Part shown: positions 53,177 through 61,995 of the stretch, one piece after another
Numbering within the stretch: the first letter of the stretch is position 1
How the letters are laid out: each line of letters starts with the position of its first letter
NCBI RefSeq assembly: GCF_026262505.1
Contig: NC_067206.1
Coordinates: 36,285,896 to 36,349,895 of the forward strand
DNA length: 64,000 nt
Source of the DNA: Trichomonas vaginalis G3
Taxonomy: Eukaryota > Parabasalia > Trichomonadida > Trichomonadidae
Direction of reading: 5' to 3'
The notes under the pieces: model-generated
Database searches by the model: none
What the model was told of the DNA's origin: nothing
What the model saw: only the letters and a program-made list of their open reading frames with translations
Position numbers and translations under genes: made by a program

Positions 53177-54262
53177 TTAGAAGAATTTTCTTATTCTTTC
53201 TGGCATATTTTTGTCTTTCCAGTACTCCCGCTCTAATGGTCCCAGATGTGTTGGCTTTGACTCTCTCAAGTTCTTAGATGGTATAACATCTTCAACGCCT
53301 CCTTCATATCTTACTTTATAAGTGTCATCGTTTATGTTGTAGCCAAGTATTTCAATAACCACTCCTCGCTTTGCTTCGTCAATGGTTTCAGCAAGTTTGC
53401 CATTACTACTTTCAACTAATTTATGTCGAGGGTAAAATGCTATGGAGTCGTCAGCAGCTTTTATAAGATATCCATTACCTTGCGTAGAGTCTACAATATA
53501 ATAATTTCGACTTAACCTTAAACGTTTCTTTGTCAATGGTTTGTCGTCAAGAACTACACGAACTTTTGTACCAGGAATGAGGGTAAATTTTGTTGAATTT
53601 CTGATATTTTGTGTTTGGCTTCGTTTCTTTTGTATATACTTTTCTTCTTGTTGTTGTGTCATTGAATTTGGTGTATGTCCTGTTGTAGAATGTGTTGAGG
53701 AATTATATACTTCGAGAAAATGTTTCATTGTTTCTTCGGTAAAGTCTCGCTCTTGGTTTAAATCTCTGAGCGTTCTTATGAAGCGATTTATGATGCCGAG
53801 TATGTTATGGTTATGGTCTTCAGTAGTGTAGTGAATTATGTTATGCTTAATGAGAAAATCTGTGATTTCATTGCTGAGGTATGCACTGTCTTGGTCTGAT
53901 GTTAAAGTACTTGGGTTATGTTCTGCTACAAACTTTTGTAAAACTCTTAACACTTCATGAGTTCCTTTATTTCTCATTATATACGCAAAAGCTTTACGAG
54001 TGTTAACATTTATGAAGATGAGGAATGGTTTATGTCCTCCTTTTCTGCTTTGAATGAGAGTGTCAAATTGGTATGCGTCAGGAGTGTTGGAGTAAATTGG
54101 TAAAAAGTAGTGTCGTAAGGGTTTATTTTTTTTGTGTACAACATTTTTGTCAAAGAACCTTTTCACTTCAGCTCTGTTAGTAAATCCCCAACTCTTTGCA
54201 GCTTCATTGAATTTCTTAAATGACCTCCATGGATGTTGTTCGAATACTTCTTTCAAGCTCAT
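53177..54262 (-). CDS. Maverick integrase (retroviral-type) with chromo-like tail
   Basis: The integrase inserts the element DNA into the host genome. The 361-residue protein starts at ATG 54262 (MSLKEVFEQHPW). The rve core has the first Asp in YQFDTLIQ and the second in LTSDQDSAYL. The third catalytic position, 35 residues further, is Asn in LGIINRFIRTLRD where Glu is expected. An SH3-like segment (FTLIPGTKVRVVL) and a chromodomain-like end (DTYKVRYEGGVEDVIP) follow. An N-terminal zinc-binding HHCC is not evident. It is the only intact integrase in the window. It is followed at once by the fibre gene on the same strand. Confidence 0.85.
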   Translation of the reverse strand: MSLKEVFEQHPWRSFKKFNEAAKSWGFTNRAEVKRFFDKNVVHKKNKPLRHYFLPIYSNTPDAYQFDTLIQSRKGGHKPFLIFINVNTRKAFAYIMRNKGTHEVLRVLQKFVAEHNPSTLTSDQDSAYLSNEITDFLIKHNIIHYTTEDHNHNILGIINRFIRTLRDLNQERDFTEETMKHFLEVYNSSTHSTTGHTPNSMTQQQEEKYIQKKRSQTQNIRNSTKFTLIPGTKVRVVLDDKPLTKKRLRLSRNYYIVDSTQGNGYLIKAADDSIAFYPRHKLVESSNGKLAETIDEAKRGVVIEILGYNINDDTYKVRYEGGVEDVIPSKNLRESKPTHLGPLEREYWKDKNMPERIRKFF

Positions 54263-54302
54263 TTATGTAAAGTTAAAGATTTTAACCAAGGCTCAAGCGC
54301 GT

Positions 54303-55793
54303 TCATTGAACGCGGTACCATGCAAATACAGTCACAAATGGTGGCATGTAATCTGCACCCGAGCCTGTTGGATTTGTTGTGAAAGTGTGTGAATGATTTC
54401 CTGCGGTTCCACAGAAAATACCTGCGCTTGAATCTACTGGGTCACTTGAAATATCATATCTATGCATTCCCTGTCTATCCGAACCTGCTGCAAGATTTGT
54501 ATAACCTCTTTTTGTTATTGAATGTGAATGACTACCTGTTGTGTTTGTAGTTCCTGTATGAGTGTGCGGTGGAAGGTTTGCTTCAGTAATTTTCTTCGAA
54601 CCTCCTGTTTGCTTTGAAGAGTTAGCACAGTATAAGAATTTGTCTACAATCTGCTGCCATGTACCAAAACCTAAAACTGTTGCTGGATTTGTTGAGTTCA
54701 TTGACGTATAAATAGAGCCTATAGGATATAATGTTTGAAGTATTTCTGTCTTTAATGTTTGAAGCTCTGTTTTGTCGGCTTTACTGTCATATAAATCTTG
54801 AGCAGTGAATTTAATATTATGTTCATCCTTCATGACATAAACATCTTTACATCTAATGTTTCTCATCGTCGTTATGTCGTCATCCGATGTTAAACCTTGT
54901 GGAAAGTTAGGAGGTTTACAATATAATGCATCCCCACCAGTTTCTTCAACCGTTCCTTCAATACTTTCTATAGCAACAGTTGTGAAGGATTTATGTGTAT
55001 GGTTCTTGTCTGCTTTCTTGTCTAACATTGCTGGTAGTTCATGTGCTTCAAAGTTTCTGGCATGACTTTCAATGTTCCTGCAACTGTTATCTAAACTGGT
55101 AAGAGTATCTTTTACGCTTGTACTCGGATTCTCTAAAGGTGCACTTGAACCAAGGTCAAAGTTCAATATTATGTCGTCTGCTCTAACAGTAGTGAAGGAT
55201 TTATGTGTATGGTTCTTGTCAGCTTTACTGTCTAAAGAAGTTTGAAGTTCATTTATATCGGAGATGTTGTGTTTATGAGATTTCAAAACTTTGTTCGTTG
55301 CGTCAAGTTCAACTTTGTCAGCTTTACTTTTAATAGCATCTTCAAACGTTATTTTTGCCTTAACTCTTAACATAAATCTTGGTTCAACTAATACACCATT
55401 AACAGAGAAAGTAGAGGCATAAATTTCATCGTTATAACTAAATGCTTCTGGTGCTTTACCTGTGTCATACTGTACAGTACAGCTTATGTCATAACCTTTA
55501 GCACGAATGTATTTATATCTTCTTTCATTAACATTTTTTGTCTTCGCTTCATCACTTCGTGTTAAATATCCATGGTAGTCCGTTATAATCTGTTCGTCTG
55601 AAGTTATATAATGAACGTGGTTTTTATCTGCTTTTTCGGCTAATTTCTCATTAACATCATTCACTTCTAATTCAACTCTTCCGCCAGAACTCTTATTATC
55701 ATTAATCTTTTTCATTAATTCGGTAATTACGTCATAAAGACTATATTCTGTTTTCGGTTTTGTAAATAATGAGTCAAAATTTCTTTTCATCAT
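54303..55793 (-). CDS. Fibre protein with phage collar/gp10-type tip, 496 aa
   Basis: ATG 55793 (MMKRNFDSLFTKPK) starts a protein with repeated KADKNHTHKSFTTV turns and SKADKVELD/SKADKTELQ repeats, typical of trimeric phage tail fibres. The C-terminal head is YPIGSIYTSMNSTNPATVLG, FGTWQQIVDKFLYC, then EANLPPHTHTGT, HSHS, GNHSHTFTT and PPFVTVFAWYRVQ, matching phage tail collar and baseplate gp10 C-terminal domains. No signal peptide or membrane segment. The start overlaps the upstream gene stop (TAATG). It is likely a host-recognition fibre of a virus-like particle, and a homologue is at 34349-35550. Confidence 0.85.
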   Translation of the reverse strand: MMKRNFDSLFTKPKTEYSLYDVITELMKKINDNKSSGGRVELEVNDVNEKLAEKADKNHVHYITSDEQIITDYHGYLTRSDEAKTKNVNERRYKYIRAKGYDISCTVQYDTGKAPEAFSYNDEIYASTFSVNGVLVEPRFMLRVKAKITFEDAIKSKADKVELDATNKVLKSHKHNISDINELQTSLDSKADKNHTHKSFTTVRADDIILNFDLGSSAPLENPSTSVKDTLTSLDNSCRNIESHARNFEAHELPAMLDKKADKNHTHKSFTTVAIESIEGTVEETGGDALYCKPPNFPQGLTSDDDITTMRNIRCKDVYVMKDEHNIKFTAQDLYDSKADKTELQTLKTEILQTLYPIGSIYTSMNSTNPATVLGFGTWQQIVDKFLYCANSSKQTGGSKKITEANLPPHTHTGTTNTTGSHSHSITKRGYTNLAAGSDRQGMHRYDISSDPVDSSAGIFCGTAGNHSHTFTTNPTGSGADYMPPFVTVFAWYRVQ

Positions 55794-57281
55794 TACATCG
55801 CTGACATTAATGATATCACTATTCCTTTTTCATTTATTCTCTTCATTAATTCTGCAATAATGACGAATATATAATCTGTTAATTTATTCTCTTCATCGAG
55901 GGTTATAGAATGTTTTGAAATTGAATCATTAACTCCTCTAAATAAATCAATAACTTCAGGATACACGTTTTTAATGTCTTGAATAACCCGACCAGTATCC
56001 TCGCCACTATGTGGCTCTGAGCCCGTTGGGCTCTGTTGTTCATGTTCTTCGTTCCCGTCGTTACGTGGTTTTATATCTCTAACCATCATCAACGCAGCCA
56101 TAACCGGAGGGTTTGTTGCTACCTGTTCAAAAATTCGTCCGTTATGTATGGTATATCTAAATAATTTCTTTGTGTTTGTTAAAACATTTGAAACAAGTCT
56201 TTTAAAACCATCTACAAAATTTCCTGTTTCACCTAATGTTCTTGCAGCATTTACAAGCTCACCCATTCCCGCTTTTGACCCCAAAAACGTCCATATTGCA
56301 TTTATTTCACTCTGTATAGTTGTCCATTCAGCGAAACTAATTCCTGCATTCGCTAAGTTGAAAATGAAATTCAGTGGATCGAACTTAATTCCACCTTCTT
56401 TTTTCAATTTCAACGAACTCACTAACATGAGATTTTAAATATTCTTTCGTTAAAATTGTTTTCCCCGATGTTATGTCATTAACGAAACTATCACCGTCAA
56501 AAGTTAACGAATTCAATTTCGTCGTTGATGCTTTTATTTCATACACCGCTTTATCGATAGTTTTTGGCTCACCTTCTTTAGAAGCATATGAAACATTAAT
56601 GAATGAATTATATGTATTCGTGAATGAGTTAAAATCAATGATTTTCATTAATGACGCCTTTAATGATTCATTAACTGTTGAATCCCTTAAAGTAATTAAT
56701 GAACTGTCCTTTATGAAAGGTACACTGCAAACCGTCGAGTTTGGATCAAATGCTGTAGTTGGTGCAGGAATATTAATGATATAAGTCATTAAATCATTAA
56801 GTGACGTAAATAATGTTGTCGTTTTTGATTTAATTTCTTTAGCATCTGTTATATATGGTAATTTTATTTCTGTAGTTTCTGAATTAAAGATATTCGCTAA
56901 AATGTTTTGTAAACTGTTTTGAACAGCTGTGTAAACCGTTGAATCGGAACTCTTACGATTTCACCATCCTTAATAAAAGGCATTGTACATGACGTAGTGC
57001 TTGGGTCAAATCTTTCGGGATTATAATTCAACATATATTCTAACGCTTCATATACAGACTATAAGTTGTGTCGTTCTTCATGACAACTTCACCATTTACA
57101 ATGAATGGCATAGTGCATGGAGTTAAAATAGGGTCAAACTTTTCATAGTCCTTCCATGTTATGTATTTCTCGTATTTCCATCAGAAATAACAATATATTT
57201 GTCAGTAAGTGTGAGAGAGTATTGACCAAAATATAAACGTTTAGCTCTGTCAGCTTCATACGCATATGCAGCTATACTCAT
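55793..57281 (-). pseudogene. Fibre-associated protein with DP-C-PFI repeats, frameshifted
   Basis: ATG 57281 (MSIAAYAYEADRAKRLYFGQ) opens a gene broken by several one-base shifts down to the stop at 55793. Three repeats are visible: FDPILTPCTMPFIVNGE (about 57110), FDPSTTSCTMPFIKDGE (about 56980) and FDPNSTVCSVPFIKDSS (about 56740). The last part (55793-56428) is open and helical and contains two adjacent GC-rich hairpins that encode TGSEPHSGE. Its position directly before the fibre gene suggests a shaft or attachment protein; no family was recognised. Confidence 0.5.
56003..56033. repeat. Pair of 3-nt-loop hairpins in coding sequence
   Basis: GCCAC-TAT-GTGGC (56003-56015) and GAGCCC-GTT-GGGCTC (56019-56033), with 3 bases between. 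It is much richer in G/C than its surroundings. Confidence 0.85.
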
Positions 57282-57298
57282 ATTTTAATGAGAATAAA

Positions 57299-58075
57299 AT
57301 GTTGTTCTATTTGCAAAGTACAGACCCAAACGAATACGGGACAGTAAAGCTACAAACAAACTTAGGTCTACAGAATGAGCCACTTGCATTCAGAATGGTT
57401 GACTTCAATACTATCGCTTCATTCGTTATAACAGATGAAACAGATTTCATGGAGATTGAAATAGATGGAAAGAAGCATGAAATAAGATTTCACAATAATG
57501 TAGAATATAAGATGGAAACATTAGCTGGAGTGTTAAATGCTCTCATAAATACTACAATAAACAAGGATAACGAAGAAAACTTAATGAATGTTAAACTTAT
57601 TGCAGGAGTTTTGAAGTTCAGTTATGCGAAGGAGTTTAAGATAACACGAATGAGTCATAGAGTACAATTGCTTCTGGGAGCATACCATATGACATTTCCT
57701 TTGAAAAGTGTTGACAAAACGATTGAGATGAAATCTGTTCCATACGTATGTTATGGCAATTGTTTGTACATTGAGTCAAAAATAGCTAATGTCACAGGTA
57801 TTTCAGGAGTTAATAGTAAAGGTTCAGTAGAATATAAATCCTTCTGTTATGCAGTCAATTCAATGTTCATTCCAAACGTTCCTGTCATAGCAACTCATTT
57901 AGGTAAATGGGTTCGCATTAGTCCTCATAATTTGAAAGACATGCAATTCAGACTTGTTGACTTTCAAGGAGAGCCTGTAGAACTGAAGGCACCAGTGCGA
58001 ATGACTGTTGAAGTTGACTTTTTAGAAAATATTAAATGCAACAGCTTACAAGAGAACTCAGAGCTAAAAATATAA
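57299..58075 (+). CDS. Minor capsid (penton-like) protein candidate, 258 aa
   Basis: ATG 57299 (MLFYLQSTDPNEYGTVKLQT) gives a beta-rich protein without signal peptide or membrane segment. The C-terminal half has the strand pattern common in Polinton minor capsid or penton proteins: GKWVRISPHNLKDMQFRLVD then FQGEPVELKAPVRMTVEVDF. The gene is divergent from the fibre operon with 17 bp between start codons. It overlaps the next gene by about 40 nt. An in-frame ATG at 57266 lies within the neighbour and is less likely as start. The assignment is by pattern and context. Confidence 0.55.
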   Translation: MLFYLQSTDPNEYGTVKLQTNLGLQNEPLAFRMVDFNTIASFVITDETDFMEIEIDGKKHEIRFHNNVEYKMETLAGVLNALINTTINKDNEENLMNVKLIAGVLKFSYAKEFKITRMSHRVQLLLGAYHMTFPLKSVDKTIEMKSVPYVCYGNCLYIESKIANVTGISGVNSKGSVEYKSFCYAVNSMFIPNVPVIATHLGKWVRISPHNLKDMQFRLVDFQGEPVELKAPVRMTVEVDFLENIKCNSLQENSELKI

Positions 58076-58308
58076 AGTATGAATGTTATGTATTAGGTCA
58101 TGAACTTTGGTTGTTGCTGTTTGATGAAACAAATGAATTAGTTATGTCAGTCAAGAGAACAGAAAAAGGCGTCAAAGGCGCCGAGCGCAAAGCGCTATAT
58201 TGTGTTAGTGAAAACTGCACCAAGTCAATAAGATTAGGTTTGCATTATGAAGATGAGTTCGATACTGTTGAAGAAGTTTTGGATAGATATTACAAATTGC
58301 TAACTTGA
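58036..58308 (+). CDS. Unknown Maverick small protein, 90 aa
   Basis: ATG 58036 (MQQLTRELRAKNIKYECYVL) overlaps the 3' end of the capsid-like gene by 40 nt, a tight viral-type arrangement. It contains a GC-rich hairpin pair in its middle that adds a segment KGVKGAERKALYC. The rest is a small alpha/beta fold with EDEFDTVEEVLDRYYKLL at the end. The function is unknown. Confidence 0.6.
   Translation: MQQLTRELRAKNIKYECYVLGHELWLLLFDETNELVMSVKRTEKGVKGAERKALYCVSENCTKSIRLGLHYEDEFDTVEEVLDRYYKLLT
58168..58196. repeat. Pair of AAA-loop hairpins in coding sequence
   Basis: GGCGTC-AAA-GGCGCC (58168-58182, one T-G pair) and AGCGC-AAA-GCGCT (58184-58196), with one base between. Confidence 0.85.
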
Positions 58309-58325
58309 AATTTTTTTTGACTAAC

Positions 58326-58358
58326 GGCGCAAAGCGCCAAGATGGGCTCAAAGAGCCC
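58326..58358. repeat. Pair of AAA-loop hairpins between convergent genes
   Basis: GGCGC-AAA-GCGCC (58326-58338) and GGGCTC-AAA-GAGCCC (58344-58358) lie between two convergent stop codons. They could act as transcript-end signals, but other copies inside genes argue against that as the only role. Confidence 0.85.
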
Positions 58359-58369
58359 TCCTGACTGCT

Positions 58370-58984
58370 TTAATTTACTAAAACATATTTCAAACAAAGC
58401 TTATATTCTGTTGAAAGTTTTGTATACTCGTTCGAATATTTATACTTAAACTCAACTCCTGTAGTTCCTGGTGTTTCAATGATGCGGATGTTACCTATTT
58501 TCATGAATGGTGGCGTTTGACCACAGCATTCGATTTCAGGGTCGAGATAGTCAATGACACATTGTTTCCCTGTTATTCGTGATATAACATTTTCAAGGTC
58601 CTCCTTTGTTAGAATTATTTGGTTCTTGCTTATAAGATTTGTCAAAAGCTTCTTATCGTCTTTGAGTAAAATTGTTTGGTATAACTGAAGAAGGTAATGG
58701 TCTACGTTATCTGAAGGATTTGTTTGAACATTTGTGTAAGGGTTGTCGTTGGCTTCTCTTGAAAGAATTTGGTCCAGTGGTGGATACTCTAACTTAACAT
58801 CTGATGTAGCGTTAGCGTTTGAAGCTGAGTTTAAATTCACGGATTTCAGCTCTGGTTCTTTTTCTTTCAAACACTCTGAACTATAGTTCTTTATGACAAT
58901 ATTGTTTGTCGTTCGTGAGTCAACATTTGATGTTGGTTCAATTGGAACATTAACGGCACCAGCTAAGATGGATTTGCTTCTCAT
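58370..58984 (-). CDS. Unknown Maverick protein, 204 aa
   Basis: ATG 58984 (MRSKSILAGAVNVPIEPTSN) leads through a disordered Asn/Ser-rich first half to a structured C-terminal half (DLENVISRITGKQCVIDYLD, PPFMKIGNIRIIETPG, EYTKLSTEYKLCLKYV). The start is 25 bp from that of the divergent gene at 59010. No family was recognised. Confidence 0.65.
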   Translation of the reverse strand: MRSKSILAGAVNVPIEPTSNVDSRTTNNIVIKNYSSECLKEKEPELKSVNLNSASNANATSDVKLEYPPLDQILSREANDNPYTNVQTNPSDNVDHYLLQLYQTILLKDDKKLLTNLISKNQIILTKEDLENVISRITGKQCVIDYLDPEIECCGQTPPFMKIGNIRIIETPGTTGVEFKYKYSNEYTKLSTEYKLCLKYVLVN

Positions 58985-58989
58985 TTCAT
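58981..58989 (+). promoter_or_regulatory. Initiator-like site in a divergent gene spacer
   Basis: TCATTTCAT on the plus strand overlaps the minus-strand ATG at 58982-58984 and precedes ATG 59010 by about 20 bases. Similar sites are at 60289-60297 and 36510-36518. Confidence 0.45.
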
Positions 58990-59009
58990 ATAGAATAAAA
59001 ACCTTTTAT

Positions 59010-59411
59010 ATGTATGAAATGAACAATATACTCGACAAGGGTTTGAATGTAAAGCTAACGAATGAAAATATTGTTGAATTCACTGAGACAGGTGCTGTGT
59101 ATAAAGATGTAGAACTACTGAACAAAAGAGCTAAGGGAAGAAGCAGGAACATGAACAAAGGGTGGAAGCCTATAAAAATTTATGTCAATGATGGCTCAGG
59201 AGGTTCAAACATAAAGTATGCAGAAAGTTATAGAGTTTATGCTCTCAAAGGTGAAAAGCCTTCATTTAAGAACAGCTATTCTAACGCATATCCTCAAAAG
59301 CTAACGGATGGGGAAGTGGATGATATGAATGACAGCAAAAATATTAACAGAAATGGCGACAGAGATGCATGGAATTTGTTTACCATCAGTCAATTGAAGG
59401 TTAAACTTTAA
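59010..59411 (+). CDS. Unknown Maverick protein, 133 aa
   Basis: ATG 59010 (MYEMNNILDKGLNVKLTNEN) begins a compact domain with GRSRNMNKGWKPIKIYV and a Gly/Ser turn (NDGSGGSN). The C-terminal third is Asn/Asp-rich and ends at 59411, overlapping the ATPase stop on the other strand. The family is unknown. Confidence 0.6.
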   Translation: MYEMNNILDKGLNVKLTNENIVEFTETGAVYKDVELLNKRAKGRSRNMNKGWKPIKIYVNDGSGGSNIKYAESYRVYALKGEKPSFKNSYSNAYPQKLTDGEVDDMNDSKNINRNGDRDAWNLFTISQLKVKL

Positions 59412-60292
59412 AACAATGTTGGTCGTTCCCATGGAATATTTTTGACTTTAATGGTATTAGTCATGATATGAATCTCAAGGTATGAACGAGGAGAGATGAG
59501 AGACTTATATGCTTCCCAAATTTCTTCAAAAGGTAATGTTATACCTGACTGTTTCCAAATGAGTTCAATATCATAACGTGAGAAACCTTGAAAGATAACG
59601 AAGTCAGTTATGAGACGTTTTATGTTTAAAGCTAAAAACCTCCATGTTTGCATAAGTATTGCTACAGTTAAGTGGTAATGTCTGACTTTAGTAATGATGT
59701 TAGCTAATGGTGAGTCAGGCTTTGACACTAAACCTTTTCCGGCGAAGTCGTCACAAACGAGCAGAGTGTTTGAAGGATACTTTTTGAAGGGGTATTTTGA
59801 AAGTTTTGATAGAATGTAGTTTGTAAGTCGTTTCATATCGTAAACTCCTGAGTATTGACGTAAGTGGTGTTTGTCAATAATTCTTTCCATCTCTCAGAAG
59901 TCTTTTGCATTCCTGACTGTATAAATTCAACGATGGCATAATATTTCCTCTTACGTCGAATGTAACGTTGAAGAAATTCAATGAGTTCGCTATCTGGAAC
60001 TTTAACGACAGAGGCTTGAACTTTTGACATAAATGTTTTCGCTGTTGAGTCCATAGAGTCTGAAGTTGCTGATATAATGATTTGGTCATAATATGAAGTC
60101 TTCCTAAACGCTCTGTTATGAGTATATGACGAATGAGGTTAAATGTCTTACCTGAACCCATCTTTCCACAATAGAAATAACACCATTTGAACAGAACTCA
60201 TAGTCCTTACTGAAAGGAAGAATGAGAGAAGAGTTAAGTTTGTCTGTAGTTTCATTCATGTCTTCATCTACGTCATGTATTAAATGCTTCAT
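59408..60292 (-). pseudogene. A32-like DNA-packaging ATPase, frameshifted
   Basis: ATG 60292 (MKHLIHDVDEDMNETTDK) starts the gene. After a one-base shift the Walker A motif GKMGSGKTFNLI is read (about 60145). Two further shifts follow (near 60010 and 59880). The last 160 codons are open and contain Walker B LLVCDDFAGK, sensor AILMQTWRFLA and a helical end finishing ERPTLF. It is the genome-packaging motor of the right-hand element. It retains all motifs but is not translatable as one frame. Confidence 0.75.
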
Positions 60293-60297
60293 TTTAT
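60289..60297 (+). promoter_or_regulatory. Initiator-like site in a divergent gene spacer
   Basis: TCATTTTAT overlaps the ATPase start codon on the minus strand and precedes ATG 60309 by 11 bases. Confidence 0.45.
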
Positions 60298-60308
60298 CTC
60301 CATTAAAA

Positions 60309-61121
60309 ATGCAAGTCAGAAATATTCAGAACATAGCACCGAGTCTAACTGACAAGAGTATAAAGATATACTATGAACACGTTATGATGAAACCAACCAA
60401 AATTCAAGAAAGTCAGTATACTTATGAATATCCAAGACACTGGGTAGAGTATGTAGGAGGTGAGAAAGCTATTGAAATAAGACAAGTTAAGTATTCCAGC
60501 AGGAAGAACAATATTATTGAAGAACTTTAATGTTTTGAGTATAATGATGAAACAAAGAAGCAAGATAGTTTTCCTATTGCTGTGTATGTGAACCTAGACA
60601 CAGGAGATGACATGAAAGTTTTTAACACAAAGCTTCAAACGGTAGTGAGAGAACAACTGACTGCGGAAGGACATCCATTACCTTCAGAAGTTACCATAGC
60701 ATATAATTTTGAAACAAACTCAATAGATTTTAAAGTCATCTCTGCAAAGAAGTCAGGTTTTACATTTAATGAAGCAGATGTATATTCGAATGAAAACTTC
60801 AAAGCTATTGCATGGTTAGATAATGACGATTGCTTTAAGAAAATATTTAAATTCAGTGACTCAACGATGTCAATAGATGACCTTCGTGGAATGTTACCAT
60901 CGACGTTTACAGTAGAAGGTTCAGCAGGATTGCTTACAAGATTGTCAATTGGTGGTATTTGGTCTCGTGAGAACATTGTTATAAAATCCAGTATAAGTGA
61001 ATTTGCTGAAGAATCTATATTATGTCTTTCAAACCTACATATGTATTCGCCGCCGAAGCATTATAGTATAACAAACTTTGTCAGTAAGTTTAAATATGAC
61101 TTGTCGAACCTTCTTCAATGA
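60309..61121 (+). pseudogene. Maverick structural protein, one in-frame stop
   Basis: ATG 60309 (MQVRNIQNIAPSLTDKSIKI) leads into YPRHWVEYVGGEKAIEIRQ. A TAA at 60528-60530 interrupts the frame, which continues in register to a TGA at 61119-61121. The later part holds VTIAYNFETNSIDFKV, AIAWLDNDDCFKKIF and LTRLSIGGIWSRENI, a beta-rich protein. It is homologous to the minus-strand gene at 33552-34330, so it belongs to the core gene set of these elements. A capsid role is possible. The next gene overlaps by ATGA. Confidence 0.6.
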
Positions 61122-61347
61122 AAGATGTTGTGCTACCTAAAGATGGAAAGGATGGACTCATTATTGAGATGATTTTAATAGCATATTAAATGAGCTTGTT
61201 TTTAAGGTCATTCATGATGAAATAACTGTTGTAGAAGATGTTAGCAATTGTTCAGACATTTTGAAGCGAATAGATGAGATAAGAAAGAAGTTAGATAGAC
61301 CGCAAAGCGGTGAGGGCGAAGCCCGTGAGAATGTTATGTTTCATTGA
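61118..61347 (+). pseudogene. Small Maverick gene, frameshifted
   Basis: ATG 61118 overlaps the previous stop (ATGA). The frame MKDVVLPKDGKDGLIIE shifts near 61170 and continues DFNSILNELVFKVIHDEI, then LKRIDEIRKKLDRPQSGEG to a TGA at 61345-61347. The GC-rich hairpin pair at 61299-61324 encodes PQSGEGEAR. The function is unknown. Confidence 0.45.
61299..61324. repeat. Pair of 3-nt-loop hairpins in coding sequence
   Basis: ACCGC-AAA-GCGGT (61299-61311) and GGGC-GAA-GCCC (61314-61324), with 2 bases between. Confidence 0.8.
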
Positions 61348-61412
61348 CTTTCTCCAGTAAAGAGAACTTTTATGAGATAATATTGAAGAGAGATGATTTT
61401 AATATGGTGTAA

Positions 61413-61924
61413 ATGGTAGCTTGGGCAGCTTTAGGCGCAATGGGAACAAAAGCATTAGCATTTGGAGCAAAAGCACTTGGGCTTATGACGCAGTAAATAA
61501 AATGAGTGGAGGAAGGGTTTCGAAGACATTAGATGCAAATAAAGGGAAGATTGGAGGCTGGGTTGCAAAGAAGTTAAGATTAAATAAAATAGGGCTCATA
61601 AATAAAGCATCCAATTTGGTTGCGACTGAGTCAGAAAATGCTTTAGGAAAGGACGATGAGTTTGCAAAACATGCAAAAGACTTTAATGACCAGATGAAAG
61701 GTGAAACAATGCATTTAAATAGAGTCGATGGAACTCTTCCTCCACCAGTAGTTCTTCCGTATGGTCCCTATGGAATGTATGGAAACCCTTACGAAAGACC
61801 ATTTGACCCATTGACTGGTGGAAGTAACTGGTATCATTACGGACGAAGAAGAAAGACAGTCAAGTTGGAGACAGACGTGAAGAAAGCAACTAAAAAGAAA
61901 CCAAGGAAGAGAGTTATAAAGTAA
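61413..61924 (+). pseudogene. Amphipathic/basic minor capsid-core type protein, frameshifted
   Basis: ATG 61413 gives an Ala/Gly-rich amphipathic start (MVAWAALGAMGTKALAFGAK). After a shift near 61485 the frame continues YDAVNKMSGGRVSKTLD and LPYGPYGMYGNPYERPFD to a very basic end (ATKKKPRKRVIK). Membrane-active N-terminus, Pro/Tyr middle and basic tail resemble adenovirus-type minor capsid/core proteins and the genes at 33232 and 36531. The role is inference. Confidence 0.5.
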
Positions 61925-61995
61925 TGAGAACGTTTATGTTATGAGAAATTTTTAACGTTAGTTTTATTTTTACTGAAAATTTTTATTTGGATGTA

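Noticed and set aside
58326..58358. Hairpin pair as bacterial-type terminators
   Set aside because: No T-tract follows, and equal hairpin pairs lie inside genes, so a general terminator role is not supported.
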